Of a stretch of 64,000 bases of DNA, positions 11,332 to 22,373 are shown piece by piece. Below the pieces are notes generated by a model that did not search any database, was not told the origin of the DNA, and saw only the letters and a program-made list of their open reading frames with translations. The position numbers and the translations under genes are program-made. Source of the DNA: Phymorhynchus buccinoides (Eukaryota > Mollusca > Gastropoda > Neogastropoda > Raphitomidae); contig CM065694.1 in NCBI GenBank assembly GCA_017654935.2, positions 2,494,876 through 2,558,875 on the forward strand, read 5' to 3'. Numbering within the stretch: the stretch's first letter is position 1; every line of letters starts with the position of its first letter.

Positions 11332-12257
11332 TTAACCCTCTTGTGCCTGACACTCTGTGCTCTCTATCACCTCTGAAATCCTAGCCCAAGGGACATCACT
11401 CCGTACAAAAGGGGGGGGGTAGCGTCAGAAAAATAATAAAATAAAATATACCCTACCAGATTTTGTGTTGTTTTGTTTTGAATGTGTTGCCGAGATGTCT
11501 GTCTGATTTGCAAAATGAATTTCAAGATGTTATGGGATGCATGGCAACACAAAAAAAATCAAAATGCCAAAGTGTATTCACAAACTGCATTCACTAGTCA
11601 TTCACTGCCTGCTTTTGCAGACTTGTGAAGCCTAGGACGACTGAAATGGAAATGTAGATCAAAATCATTCACTTACCCTTTCACTTCACGATCTTATAAT
11701 TCCTATCTTTCACAAAAAAAGGAATTTTAATCGCTGTCATCACTCAGTGGATGCAATAACGATTCATCATCCATGATGTAAAAGTCGGGAAAATGCCGAT
11801 GTCAGTAACACAACTTCAAAAATTTGCATCGATCGAACAAAAACTAGCTCGCTGCCGAAATAGGTCAGAATACACTCCTTACTCATCACTTCGCGATCTC
11901 ATAAGTCCCATCTTTCACAAAAGTATGACTATTCATCGCTTTCCTCAGTCAATGGACGCCATAACTGTTCGTCATCCATATTGGAAAAATCGCAAAAATG
12001 CCGAAATCGGTCACTAATTTTCAAAAATTCATATCTTTAAAACCAATCGGCCTAGAAGCCATTGCAAGCAACAGGACGGAAGTGTAATCTATAGCGAAAG
12101 CGAGGCTGAAGCGCTCACGTGACTGCCATGTGATAGAAACAAAATGGAAGCGCCCAAACCGGCCACGTGGAATCCGTACATTCCCGAACGTTCTCGGCAT
12201 TTCCGATCCGATTTTTTTTCTGAAAGTTCGCGAACGTTCACCGCACAAGAGAGTTAA
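11332..12257. mobile_element. TTAA-flanked element, 0.9 kb
   Basis: It begins TTAACCCTCTTGTGCCTGAC and ends CACCGCACAAGAGAGTTAA, so the ends are inverted (CTCTTGTGC / GCACAAGAG). Two diverged internal repeats (about 11680-11770 and 11875-11975) share CTATCTTTCACAAAA and TCAGT-ATGG/ATGC blocks. No coding capacity is seen. Confidence 0.55.
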
Positions 12258-13256
12258 AATGCCATAATTCTACCAGTTTGTGCACACAAAAAAGTCCAAA
12301 CACAACAACAGGAAGTTTGATTATTTGAAAGGGGAGCCAACTCTCGTTTATGACAGCAGTAATGGCGGTCGGCAAGCCCTTACCGAACGCGTACAGGCTT
12401 CAAAGTTTGACTTTCTTTTGCGAGGTGTGTATCGCCTTATAAACGAGGGGGCCATTTGCTTTCATTTTTTTCCCATATTTTTCTTAAAAATTGCCCTACT
12501 CGTCTTATACAAACAAGCACCTTTTGGTAAAAAAAAGTAATAATCGTAGAATTGTTTGAAGTGAGGAATTTACTTTCCATTTTCGGGGTATACGCCAGAA
12601 GGTTTTTATCAAAAAAGGTATAAAGGGTTGATAAAACCGTCTGGCAAATTCCCCCCACTTTTTTCCCCCCCTGATAGGACCAACAGTAGACCAACAACCT
12701 TCAAGAAATGTTACAACATAAAGAAACAAAGCATGGATGACACAGTTACTTCAATAGCTTATCTCAATTTCACCCTAGTGTATCTCAGAATTTTTACCTG
12801 TAATTATTTTTATTTTCCATCAAAGATTTCTAAGCTTAATATATACTTCCATTGGAAATTTTCTTTATCAACAGAGGTTTGAAATAGCGAAGATTTTACA
12901 GACATGGTGAATTCTGCTTTTAAACATACAAAAAATACTGAACACTGAAAACTTTATTTTACAAGGAAAGAAAGTGTAAAATGGCCAAACAAAAACCAAC
13001 ACAACAATGATTATACTTCCGTCAACACGCTGAGGTAAAGAATTAATATAAAAAAACATAAAAACAGCAAAGTGAAACAACAACAACAACAGCAGCAAAA
13101 TTACCACCCAAAACCCTCTGTACAATAGAGATTAATGAAAAAAGATGATATCCACCATGTCCTGTGTCATATGCAACACTACACGGAAATCCAGACAACA
13201 CAGCAACCAGCACACCACTGGCTAAAGGCGACACAACGACGTGCATGAAGACATAC
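12258..13256. other. Intron sequence, nothing recognised
   Basis: AT-rich, with short homopolymers and an (AAC)n run near 13077. No exon or repeat boundary could be supported. Confidence 0.4.
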
Positions 13257-13325
13257 CTGATGACGCCGATGAACTGTTGAAGGCCCTTGCGAAGTCGGCA
13301 TCCGATGTGAAGTTACCGCTGTTGC
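13257..13325 (-). CDS. Picalm: Picalm exon 13
   Basis: 69 nt; acceptor CTAG at 13326-13329 and donor GTATGT at 13251-13256. It encodes residues 442-464 (GNSGNFTSDADFARAFNSSS...), a Ser/Asn-rich linker. Phase 1 at both ends joins directly to exon 12 and exon 14. Being phase-symmetric, it could be skipped without a frame change. Confidence 0.85.
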
Positions 13326-13388
13326 CTAGCATCGCAAAGACAAAGACAAATCAAGTTAGAGATCACACAGGCCTACAACACGCACACG

Positions 13389-15032
13389 CACATGAATGCA
13401 CACAAGCAGACACACATGAACGCACACAAGCAGACACACATGAACGCACACAAGCAGACACACATGAACGCACACAAGCAGACACATGAACGCACACAAG
13501 CAGACACATGAATGCACACAAGCAGACACATGAACGCACACAAGCAGACACACATGAACGCACACAAGCAGACACACATGAACGCACACAAGCAGACACA
13601 CATGAACGCACACAAGCAGACACACATGAACGCACACAAGCAGACACACATGAACGCACACAAGCAGACACACATGAACGCACACAAGCAGACACACATG
13701 AACGCACACAAGCAGACACACATGAACGCACACAAGCAGACACACATGAACGCACACAAGCAGACACATGAACACACACAAGCAGACACATGAACGCACA
13801 CAAGCAGACACACATGAACACACACAAGCAGACACACATGAACGCACACAAGCAGACACATGAACGCACACAAGCAGACACAAATGAACGCACACAAGCA
13901 GACACACATGAACGCACACAAGCAGACACACATGAACACACACAAGCAGACACACATGAACGCACACAAGCAGACACACATGAACGCACACAAGCAGACA
14001 CATGAACACACACAAGCAGACACATGAACGCACACAAGCAGACACACATGAACACACACAAGCAGACACACATGAACGCACACAAGCAGACACACATGAA
14101 CGCACACAAGCAGACACACATGAACGCACACAAGCAGACACACATGAACGCACACAAGCAGACACACATGAACGCACACAAGCAGACACACATGAACGCA
14201 CACAAGCAGACACATGAACGCACACAAGCAGACACATGAACACACACAAGCAGACACATGAACACACACAAGCAGACACATGAACGCACACAAGCAGACA
14301 CACATGAACGCACACAAGCAGACACACATGAACGCACACAAGCAGACACACATGAACGCACACAAGCAGACACACATGAACGCACACAAGCAGACACACA
14401 TGAACGCACACAAGCAGACACATGAACGCACACAAGCAGACACACATGAACGCACACAAGCAGACACATGAACACACACAAGCAGACACATGAACGCACA
14501 CAAGCAGACACACATGAACGCACACAAGCAGACACATGAACGCACACAAGCAGACACACATGAACGCACACAAGCAGACACACATGAACACACACAAGCA
14601 GACACATGAACGCACACAAGCAGACACACATGAACGCACACAAGCAGACACATGAACACACACAAGCACACATGAAGCAAGCAGACACATGAACGCACAC
14701 AAGCAGACACACATGAACGCACACAAGCAGACACACATGAACGCACACAAGCAGACACATGAACGCACACAAGCAGACACACATGAACGCACACAAGCAG
14801 ACACATGAACACACACAAGCAGACACACATGAACGCACACAAGCAGACACATGAACGCACACAAGCAGACACATGAACGCACACAAGCAGACACACATGA
14901 ACGCACACAAGCAGACACATGAACACACACAAGCAGACACACATGAACGCACACAAGCAGACACATGAACGCACACAAGCAGACACATGAACGCACACAA
15001 GCAGACACATGAACGCACACAAGCAGACACAT
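13389..15032. repeat. 20/22-bp minisatellite, about 76 copies, Picalm intron 12
   Basis: The unit ACACATGAACGCACACAAGCAG alternates between 20- and 22-bp versions, with ACG/ACA variants and one rearranged unit near 14660-14690. It starts about 64 bp upstream of exon 13. The minus strand lacks stops in all three frames, so 549-591-codon frames (CVCLCAFM and shifted forms) arise; these are artefacts of the repeat. Confidence 0.95.
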
Positions 15033-15252
15033 TGTTGTAGAATCTTTCAAGGAAAAGATGGGTTTTTCCTGTCTAAAAAAAAATAAAAATAGGAACATTA
15101 AAAAAAAAAGGAAGACATTTTTAGACCTCATGTTCTAGATCTTTTGTTCCACCTTCTTTATACATATAAATAACACTTTCCCCCGAAATTCACATTCGAT
15201 TTTAGCCGAAATTGACAAAATCACAGAAAAAACTGTCAGTCTTATACTAGAC

Positions 15253-15474
15253 AGACCTGTTTACCCCCTACACAAGTCTCGAGTAGTCTGGATAGCTAAA
15301 ATGAGTAGTATTGGAGCGAAATGTGTAGTTTTATTCATTAAACCATCAAATAATGTTAACTGAAAAGGAGTCGTAATCAAGAATTAAAGAGCATTATTTT
15401 CAGGTTTGAAGAGTAGAAGATGTCCAAACTGATTAGAATACTACTTGAAAAGAGTAGAGTAAACAGGTCTGCAT
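15253..15474. mobile_element. MITE with CAGACCTGTTTAC ends, copy A
   Basis: It begins CAGACCTGTTTACCCCCTAC and ends GAGTAAACAGGTCTG, so it has inverted ends. A second copy at 15957-16154 shares the interior (TTTATTCATTAAACCATCAAA, GAAGAGTAGAAGATGTCCAAA). The two copies flank exon 12. Confidence 0.75.
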
Positions 15475-15508
15475 AGAGCGTCAGCCAGCCTGACAGTCTC
15501 CCACTGAC

Positions 15509-15806
15509 CGGTGGCGCTCATGCCGTTAGCCTGCACAGGCTGGGTGGGGGGGGCAGCAGCAGGCTGGAAGGAGGCGGCCCCGAACGGGTTGCTGGCCATG
15601 GCCCCCCCACCACCCCCGCCCGCCTGGGCCCCGCCCCCGGTGCTGTATGCCCCGGCCATGGCGGACTGCACGCTGTGGGCGAAGGGGTTGCTGTTGAGGG
15701 CCAGCAGGTCGTCGCTGGGCCGGGAGGTGGGGCTGCTGGGGGAGCTCCTCAGGGCCGGCTGGGAGGAGGAGGCCCCCGAGGCAGACAGCTCCTTGAGGCG
15801 CTGCTC
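15509..15806 (-). CDS. Picalm: Picalm exon 12
   Basis: 298 nt; acceptor CAG at 15807-15809 and donor GTCAGT at 15503-15508. It encodes residues 343-441, beginning EQRLKEL exactly as vertebrate PICALM does at the equivalent exon. It carries a DLL clathrin-binding type motif (about 375-377), two NPF motifs for EH-domain proteins (382-384 and 415-417), and Gly- and Pro/Gln-rich linkers. The exon is much more GC-rich than its introns. The donor lies before an open extension that continues to a stop near 15441, which I take to be intron. Confidence 0.92.
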
Positions 15807-15814
15807 CTGTTGAC

Positions 15815-16345
15815 AACACCCGCTTGGATCAATAACCTGCTGTTTACCGGAACATGGGTGAAGGTAAAGCATTATCCCAATCCTGAAATAACATGTTTCA
15901 ATGTTCTCTGAATCTTTCCATTTCTGAGGTGGCGACAACACCCGCTTGGATCATTGACAGACCTGTTTACCCCCTACACAGTCTGGATAGCTGAAATGAG
16001 TAGGTTGGGCTCAAAATGTGAAGTTTTATTCATTAAACCATCAAACAATGTTCACTGAAAATGAGTAATTATAGCATTATTTTCAATCTTGAAGAGTAGT
16101 AGATGTCCAAATTGAGTAGAATACTAGTCGAAAAGAGTGGAGTAAACAGGTCTGGATCAATAACCTGCTGTTACCGGAACATGGGTGAAGGTAAAGCATT
16201 ATCCCAATCCTGAAATAACATGTTTCAATGTTCTCCGAATCTTTCCATTTCTGAGGTGGTGACTGCGTTAAAAGTAATTTCCAAAGTGTGTGTGTGTCTG
16301 TATATTACTATATATACAGGATGGGTGGGGGTGGTGTTAAAAAGT
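15815..16345. repeat. Duplicated intron segment with MITE copy B
   Basis: CGCTTGGATCAATAACCTGC and the next 100 bp (15815-15945) recur at 16154-16262, with the second MITE copy (15957-16154) between them. The segment from ACATGGGTGAAGGTAAAGC to ATACAGGATGGGTGGGG also has a diverged copy at 17530-17680, so it is part of a dispersed repeat. Confidence 0.7.
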
Positions 16346-16605
16346 TAGTCTATTATACTAGTCCCGTCGACAGCTATGGTCATCTCAGGACTGTCACCAC
16401 GTGAAGTTCGACCACGTATAACAAAGCACTTAACGACATTCAACAACCTGAAAACATGACCCCAAAAATGAGTATAGTACAATTGATAACATGACACCCC
16501 ATCATTGTACACTATAGCTCATAAATGCAGACAGTGCTGGAAATGTCAGCCCTTCCGCTTTACAAAAACAGTAAAAAAGGATAACAAACATAGCTGCGGA
16601 GGATG

Positions 16606-16851
16606 TTAACCCTTTCACCGCCAATGTCGCATTTTAGCACCACAGTGATTTAACTCCTATGTCACTAAAAGGCATCAAATTGGGGTCTATTATCCAAAGT
16701 CCCTATTGTCTTAGTTTTGGGAAGTAAGGATAGACCTTATTTTACATATGACACAGAAGATTCACCAATACTGCAGATGGATTTTATTCTCTACCCAGGT
16801 AAGCTTAATGGAATTTCTTGGCTGAAATATGGCTGGCGATGAAAGGGTTAA
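16606..16851. mobile_element. TTAA-flanked piggyBac-like MITE, 246 bp
   Basis: Begins TTAACCCTTTCACCGCCAAT and ends GGCGATGAAAGGGTTAA. The interior (CAAATTGGGGTCTATTATCC, CTATTGTCTTAGTTTTGGGA) is shared with the copies at 28845, 34772 and 51022. It sits 27 bp downstream of the exon 11 donor. Confidence 0.75.
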
Positions 16852-16878
16852 AACGGACTTTCATCCATTCCTTCCTAC

Positions 16879-16999
16879 CTTGAGCTGTTGCAACTGTCGA
16901 CTCTCCTCCTCCAGGATCTTCTTCTTCTCTGCCTCAGAGATGTTGAAGGCCGTGCTGTTGGTGTTCATGGTGTTCAGGGCTGACGAGAAACCCGCAGGC
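16879..16999 (-). CDS. Picalm: Picalm exon 11
   Basis: 121 nt; acceptor CTAG at 17000-17003 after a CT-rich tract formed by the (GA)n repeat, donor GTAGGA at 16873-16878. It encodes residues 302-342, including the charged helix EAEKKKILEEESRQLQQLK. That matches the EREKQAALEEEQARLKALK helix which precedes EQRLKEL in vertebrates. Confidence 0.92.
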
Positions 17000-17000
17000 C

Positions 17001-17008
<8 letters not shown>

Positions 17009-17033
<25 letters not shown>
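17009..17033. repeat. (GA)n serving as polypyrimidine tract of intron 10
   Basis: About 24 bp of GA on the plus strand gives (CT)n directly upstream of the exon 11 acceptor on the transcribed strand, so the microsatellite is probably the polypyrimidine tract. Confidence 0.7.
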
Positions 17034-17036
<3 letters not shown>

Positions 17037-17847
17037 CAACTCATTAACCTCTTGACTGCCAGAGAAAATCAAAGACAACATCATTGTACAAACCATGCCA
17101 TGAAAAAGACAACTGATAGAGACAATCTGGCAAAATGGTCTGGGGATATAACTCTCTTGATTGTGCTTACTGGTAATTATCAGTAAAATACTGATTACAA
17201 AACCAAAATGCTCCCCCTGTGGGGATACCGGGGGGTCTTTTGTATATAGTTCCCCCACCTTCTGGAAGTTCTGTGCTTGACCTGTCAGTCCCAGAGACTG
17301 ATAATTTTTTGCAAGGACTGATAAATAGTTTACCAGAGGCTTTTATATTGTGGTTTCACTGGTTTTTGTTTCCCTGGAACTGGCTTTGACACCGGTTGTT
17401 GGGGGGGGGGGGGCATTGTCGCTGATGGGACTGGTTTTCAAAATTCCTAACGCGATCACTGTTCCCATGGACATTTCTAACAAGGGTGCTGTCAAGTATG
17501 ACGAGAAGCCCAATGCTACATTAATCGAGGGCATGGGTGAAAGTGAAACATTCTCTCAATCCTGAAATGGCATGTTTTAAAGTTCTCTTAATCCTCCCAG
17601 TCCTGAAGTGGTGACCACATTAAAAATAATGTCCAATGTGTGTGTTTGTTTGTGTATACAGGATGGGCGGGGATAGTGTTAGAAATGCATATCTATCACC
17701 TCTCCTTTCAATCTGCCAACGATTTTGGCAGAAATGGTGGATTTTGTAAGACCGTGGTTCCGGATGACAAGATGGCAATCCTGAACTCTTTCTATCAGGT
17801 TTTTCAATCCTGATTTTAGGAGCATGCCTGAACTCTTTTCACCCATG

Positions 17848-18064
17848 CAGGGCTCCCAATCGTCCTGCAAAACAAGGGGTCCCAGGGACTCCTTCACTTA
17901 CAGCATAGAGGGTCCTAGAGGCAGGATAGAGGGTCCCAGTGGCATAGCGAATGCTAAAAAGAATTTTATTAGTGCATCCCTGGGACCCCCTGCATTCTTT
18001 TAGAGGGTCCTTTAGAATTTCCGTGCTTCATAGACCCCCAAATGAGGGTCCCTGGGAGCCCTGC
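17848..18064. mobile_element. TIR element CAGGGCTCCCA, copy A
   Basis: Begins CAGGGCTCCCAATCGTCCTG and ends GTCCCTGGGAGCCCTG. A second copy in the opposite orientation lies at 23752-23940 with shared interior (GACCCCCATTTGGGGGTCTA, AGGACCCTCTAAAAGAATG). CAGGG termini suggest a hAT-like MITE; no 8-bp target duplication was found. Confidence 0.65.
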
Positions 18065-18134
18065 CATGTCCGAGGGGTATATTCCAGAAGATACTACCAC
18101 AAAGTAAAAAAGAAGGGTCACAGTCATAATTCTG

Positions 18135-18166
18135 ATCGCTTCTCTGCCTTTTGGCTAAGACAGTGA
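18135..18166 (+). pseudogene. U2 snRNA 5' fragment
   Basis: ATCGCTTCTCTGCCTTTTGG plus CTAAGA matches the first 26 nt of the conserved U2 snRNA with one change (G to T in the TCTCGGCC block). Similarity ends at the branch-point-recognition region, so it is a truncated copy. Such a copy could come from retroposition or could be the head of a SINE. Confidence 0.6.
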
Positions 18167-18496
18167 TTCAGGAACATAAATTTTTGTTTATACCCTGGTT
18201 GGTTTGTTCAGCCCGTCGTACATGGCGAAAGCCGATACGCGACGTTAAACTGAACTTCCAAGGGTCACAGTACCTTCTGAAAAATACTCCTCAAATTTTT
18301 GTCTGGCATGGTACCCTAACCCTTCACAAAAATCATGTTACTCAAAGGATGCTTCAGTCAAGAAATCACCATGCAAAATTCGAAGCAATTTTTTGTATGC
18401 ATCAGTTCACATATCTTGCCCACAGTTCTTTGGGTGATACCCTAAACCTTCACAAATTTTAATCCTGCTACTCAACAGGGCACATCACTGTAGAAA

Positions 18497-18754
18497 ATTT
18501 GAACGCTTCTAACGCCATATATTTTTTTAACATTCTTGGTTATAAGTCCGTTGCATCTCAACCGACAAGAGGGAAGTCACTTATTATTTTGAATGTGCAT
18601 GCCTTGTTTCAATAGAAGAAACGGTGATATAATAAGCTCTGAAAGCAGATACACACATGTCAGGGTGCTTGGCAGTGGTAGGTCTTTGGGTTTGGTGGGA
18701 GTGTGGGGTGATGTCTTGGGTGAACGTTTTCGCCCGTGGTGCTAGAAGAGTTAA
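18497..18754. mobile_element. TTAA-type MITE, inverse of 22054 family
   Basis: Ends GTGCTAGAAGAGTTAA and shares the reverse complement of the 22054-22306 interior (GGTTATAAGTCCGTTGCATC-type block, ACACATGTCAGGGTGCTTGG). The left end is diverged and lacks a clear TTAA. Confidence 0.5.
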
Positions 18755-20917
18755 CGAACAAGGGAGAAAGTGTTGACACTAACACAGAAACATGCAGGTG
18801 TGACAGGACTGCAAAGAGTTAACGAAGGGAGAAAGTGTTGACGCAAACACAGAAACATGCAGGTGTGACAGGACTGCAAAGAGTTAACGAAGGGAGAAAG
18901 TGTTGACGCAAACACAGAAACATGCAGGTGTGACAGGACTGCAAAGAGTTAACGAACAAGGAAGTGTTGACGCTAACACAGAAACACGCTGATAGGACTG
19001 CAAAGAGTTAACGAACAAGGGAGAAAGTGTTGACGCAAACACAGAAACACGCTGACAGGACTGCAAAGAGTTAACGAACAAGGAAGTGTTGACGCAAACA
19101 CAGAAACATGCAGGTGTGACAGGACTGCAAAGAGTTAACGAAGGAAGTGTTGACGCAAACACAGAAACATGCAGTTGTGACAGAACTGCAAAGAGTTAAC
19201 GAACAAGGAAGTGTTGACGCAAACACAGAAACATGCAGTTGTGACAGAACTGCAAAGAGTTAACGAACAAGGGAGGAAGTGTTGACGCAAACACAGAAAC
19301 ATGCAGGTGTGACAGGACTGCAAAGAGTTAACGAACAAGGGAGAAAGTGTTGGCGCAAACACGCTGATAGGACTGTACATGGGTGCTACTCCCTCAAATG
19401 AAAAATACTGAAAGTAGGGGTCCAGGGGCCGCTGAGGCCCCTAGCGGGGTACAGGGGCAGCGCTGAAGCAAAAATGCAATTGCAGAGATTGTTTCCATAG
19501 CTCTCCTGCAATCTGAAGAGGAGCATGTGTGACAGAACTGTAAAGAAAAAACTGAAACAGGACTGTAAAGAGTTAACAAACAAGGAAGAAAGTGTTGACG
19601 CAAACACAGAAACACGCTGACAGGACTGTAAAGAGTTAACGAACAAGGAAGTGTTGACGCAAACACAGAAAAACGCTGACAGGACTGTAAAGAGTTAACG
19701 AACAAAGGAGAAAGTGTTGACGCTAACACAGAAACACGCTGCAGGTGTGACAGGACTGTAAAGAGTTAACGAACAAAGGAGGAAGTGTTGACGCAAACAC
19801 AGAAACACGCTGCAGGTGTGACAGGACTGTAAAGAGTTAACGAACAAAGGAGGAAGTGTTGACGCAAACACAGGAACATGCTGCAGGTGTGACAGGACTG
19901 TAAAGAGTTAACGAACAAAGGAGGAAGTGTTGACGCAAACACAGGAACATGCTGCAGGTGTGACAGGACTGGAAAGAGTTAACGAACAAAGGAGGAAGTG
20001 TTGACGCAAACACAGAAACATGCTGCAGTTGTGACAGGACTGCAAAGAGTTAACAAACAAGGGAGAAGGTAAGCACAGAAACATGCTGCAGTTGTGACAG
20101 GACTGCAAAGAGTTAACTAACAAGGGAGAAGGTAAGCACAGAAACATGCTGCAGTTGTGACAGGACTGCAAAGAGTTAACAAACAAGGAAGAAAGTACAC
20201 AGAAACACGCTGCAGGTGTGACAGGACTGCAAAGAGTTAACTAACAAGGGAGAAAGTAAACACAGAAACATGCTGCAGTTGTGACAGGACTGCAAAGAGT
20301 TAACAAACAAGGGAGAAAGTAAACACAGAAACATGCTGCAGTTGTGACAGGACTGCAAAGAGTTAACAAACAAGGAAGAAAGTAAACACAGAAACACGCT
20401 GCAGGTGTGACAGGACTGCAAAGAGTTAACTAACAAGGGAGAAAGTAAACACAGAAACATGCTGCAGGTGTGACAGGACTGCAAAGAGTTAACAAACAAG
20501 GGAGAAGGTAAACACAGAAACATGCTGCAGTTGTGACAGGACTGCAAAGAGTTAACAAACAAGGAAAGTAAACACAGAAACATGCTGCAGTTGTGACAGG
20601 ACTGCAAAGTGTTAACAAACAAGGAAGGCAAACACAGAAACATGCTGCAGTTGTGACAGGACTGCAAAGAGTTAACTAACAAGGGAGAAAGTAAACACAG
20701 AAACATGCTGCAGTTGTGACAGGACTGCAAAGAGTTAACTAACAAGGGAGAAAGTAAACACAGAAACATGCTGCAGTTGTGACAGGACTGCAAAGAGTTA
20801 ACAAACAAGGGAGAAGGTAAGCACAGAAACATGCTGCAGTTGTAACAGGACTGCAAAGAGTTAACTAACAAGGGAGAAGGTAAGCACAGAAACATGCTGC
20901 AGTTGTGACAGGACTGC
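18751..20917. repeat. ~70-bp minisatellite, about 30 copies, Picalm intron 10
   Basis: Units contain GAGTTAACGAACAAGGGAG, GTGTTGACGCAAACACAGAA and GTGACAGGACTGCAAA. The right half has shortened units (GAGAAAGTAAACACAGAAAC, ATGCTGCAGTTGTGACAGG). One non-repeat insert of about 150 bp lies at 19378-19525; it contains a GGGGTCCAGGGGCCGCTGAG segment seen elsewhere (36200, 51495). The array ends 7 bp from the last base of exon 10, so the exon 10 donor abuts it. Confidence 0.95.
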
Positions 20918-20923
20918 ACTCAC

Positions 20924-21018
20924 TTGGCAGCACTGGTGTAGGAGACGGCAGCGGCCCCCTTCCGTCCCTCCAGGGATGCCAGGTGCTGCTCCAGAGCCTC
21001 CAACAGACTGGCTGGGGC
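20924..21018 (-). CDS. Picalm: Picalm exon 10
   Basis: 95 nt; acceptor CAG at 21019-21021, donor GTGAGT at 20918-20923. It encodes residues 271-301 (APASLLEALEQHLASLEGRK...), matching APSSLLDALEQHLASLEGKK of vertebrates at the end of the ANTH domain. It ends with 2 nt of a Lys codon completed by exon 11. Confidence 0.94.
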
Positions 21019-21380
21019 CTGAACACACACATAATTATACGCATAAGCAAACACTATCACATGCATACACACATTTCCACTACAAGTCCATGCATGCACA
21101 AGCACACACATGCGTGCATGTGCATGCACACACAGAAAGCTCACCACACATTCACAAAATTACATAACATCACCATCACTTTCCAATTCTCAACACACTG
21201 ATCCTCACCATTAAAATCACATCGCCTTCACTCTTCACTCCAATGCCTTACTGTTTGCTCTTATATTTTATCCTTTATTTGAACATTTCTGTAAAATCTA
21301 AAACCCCAAAAGACTAATATTTATTTTAAAAAAACCTTTGCGGACAAAGAAGACATGTTTCTTAACACCCCCTTTCACCT

Positions 21381-21504
21381 GCCGTATTCTACGGACTATA
21401 AGGCGCTACTTTCCCCCAGACTGAGAGCCCGGCCCCTTATAATGTGACTAGTAACATAGTAACCTATGACACAATCTGAAGGCTTGTAATCCGAAAAATA
21501 TGGT
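21381..21504. mobile_element. Palindromic MITE, copy 2
   Basis: GCCGTATTCTACGGACTATA at the start and TAATCCGAAAAATATGGTCC at the end; internally deleted relative to the other copies. Confidence 0.6.
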
Positions 21505-21686
21505 CCTCAAATCATCACTTTGTATTTATTTTTATATCACTGTGACAAAACGATTAAATGTTTTTCGAACACAAACTCATCCACTCCCTCAGCTTGTTCA
21601 ATCAATGCTACAGATTTGTGATGTCACTGATAACCTCATTGGTTAAATGACACTTTCTTTGCGATGCTGGTTTTGGGTTGGCTTGT

Positions 21687-22057
21687 TTAACCCTTTCGCT
21701 GCTATCATGTTTTGCTATAGGCTATGCTAAGGAAATGTTCAGACACAAAATCATGCCAGTGGTTTTCTTTTGCTAATACACACACACACACACACACATA
21801 CATACATACACACACACACAGAGACAGACATCTGGGGCCACACCCCTTCCTAATGAACGAACCACCAGAAGAAACCTACAGCGGGGTAGGAGAGTTGTAA
21901 AGGGAGCCTATTAAACCTTACAAAGAAGGATTTTCGCCAATGCGGTACGTAACAGAGAAAGCGTTGAAACATGACGAACGACGATCGTCAACAGAGCATT
22001 GCTCACAGCGGATTCTGTGACGAACAGCGTTCGTCAACAGCGCAGTGAAGAGGTTAA
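21687..22057. mobile_element. TTAA-flanked MITE
   Basis: Begins TTAACCCTTTCGCTGCTATC and ends CAGCGCAGTGAAGAGGTTAA. Inside, ACGAACGACGATCGTCAACA and GACGAACAGCGTTCGTCAAC form short internal palindromes near the right end. Its right TTAA is shared with the next element. Confidence 0.6.
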
Positions 22058-22306
22058 TTCTTCTAGCACCATGGGCGAATATAATTATTTGCCCAAGATA
22101 TCACTGTACACTCTCACCAAATGCAAAGACATTCAATGCCAAGCATTCTGCCATGTGTTTGTCAGTTTTTTTAGAGCTTATGTCACACTGTTTCTCTCGT
22201 TAAAACAATGCATGCGCACTCCAAAAAAACAGTAACTCCCTCTCGTCGGTTGAGATACAACTTGCAACCAAGAATGTCAAAAAATACATGGCATTCGAAG
22301 AGTTAA
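22054..22306. mobile_element. TTAA-flanked MITE, CTTCTAGCACC family
   Basis: Begins TTAATTCTTCTAGCACCATG and ends ATTCGAAGAGTTAA. It is related to copies at 3429 and 18497. It starts on the same TTAA that closes the previous element. Confidence 0.6.
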
Positions 22307-22373
22307 ACAGTCAGGAAAGACACCCTACTCCCTTAAAAATGACCAAATTGATTTTGGCTGGTCCTGTTTTTAA

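Noticed and set aside
13363..15131. 549-591-codon Cys-rich ORFs
   Set aside because: All three frames of one strand are open across the same minisatellite; an artefact of the repeat.
15511..15911. Plus-strand GC-rich ORFs over exon 12
   Set aside because: Shadows of the Picalm exon on the opposite strand.
20176..20919. 247-codon ORF with LVNSLQSCHNCSMFLCL repeats
   Set aside because: Translation of the 70-bp minisatellite; it overlaps the exon 10 donor region only by chance.
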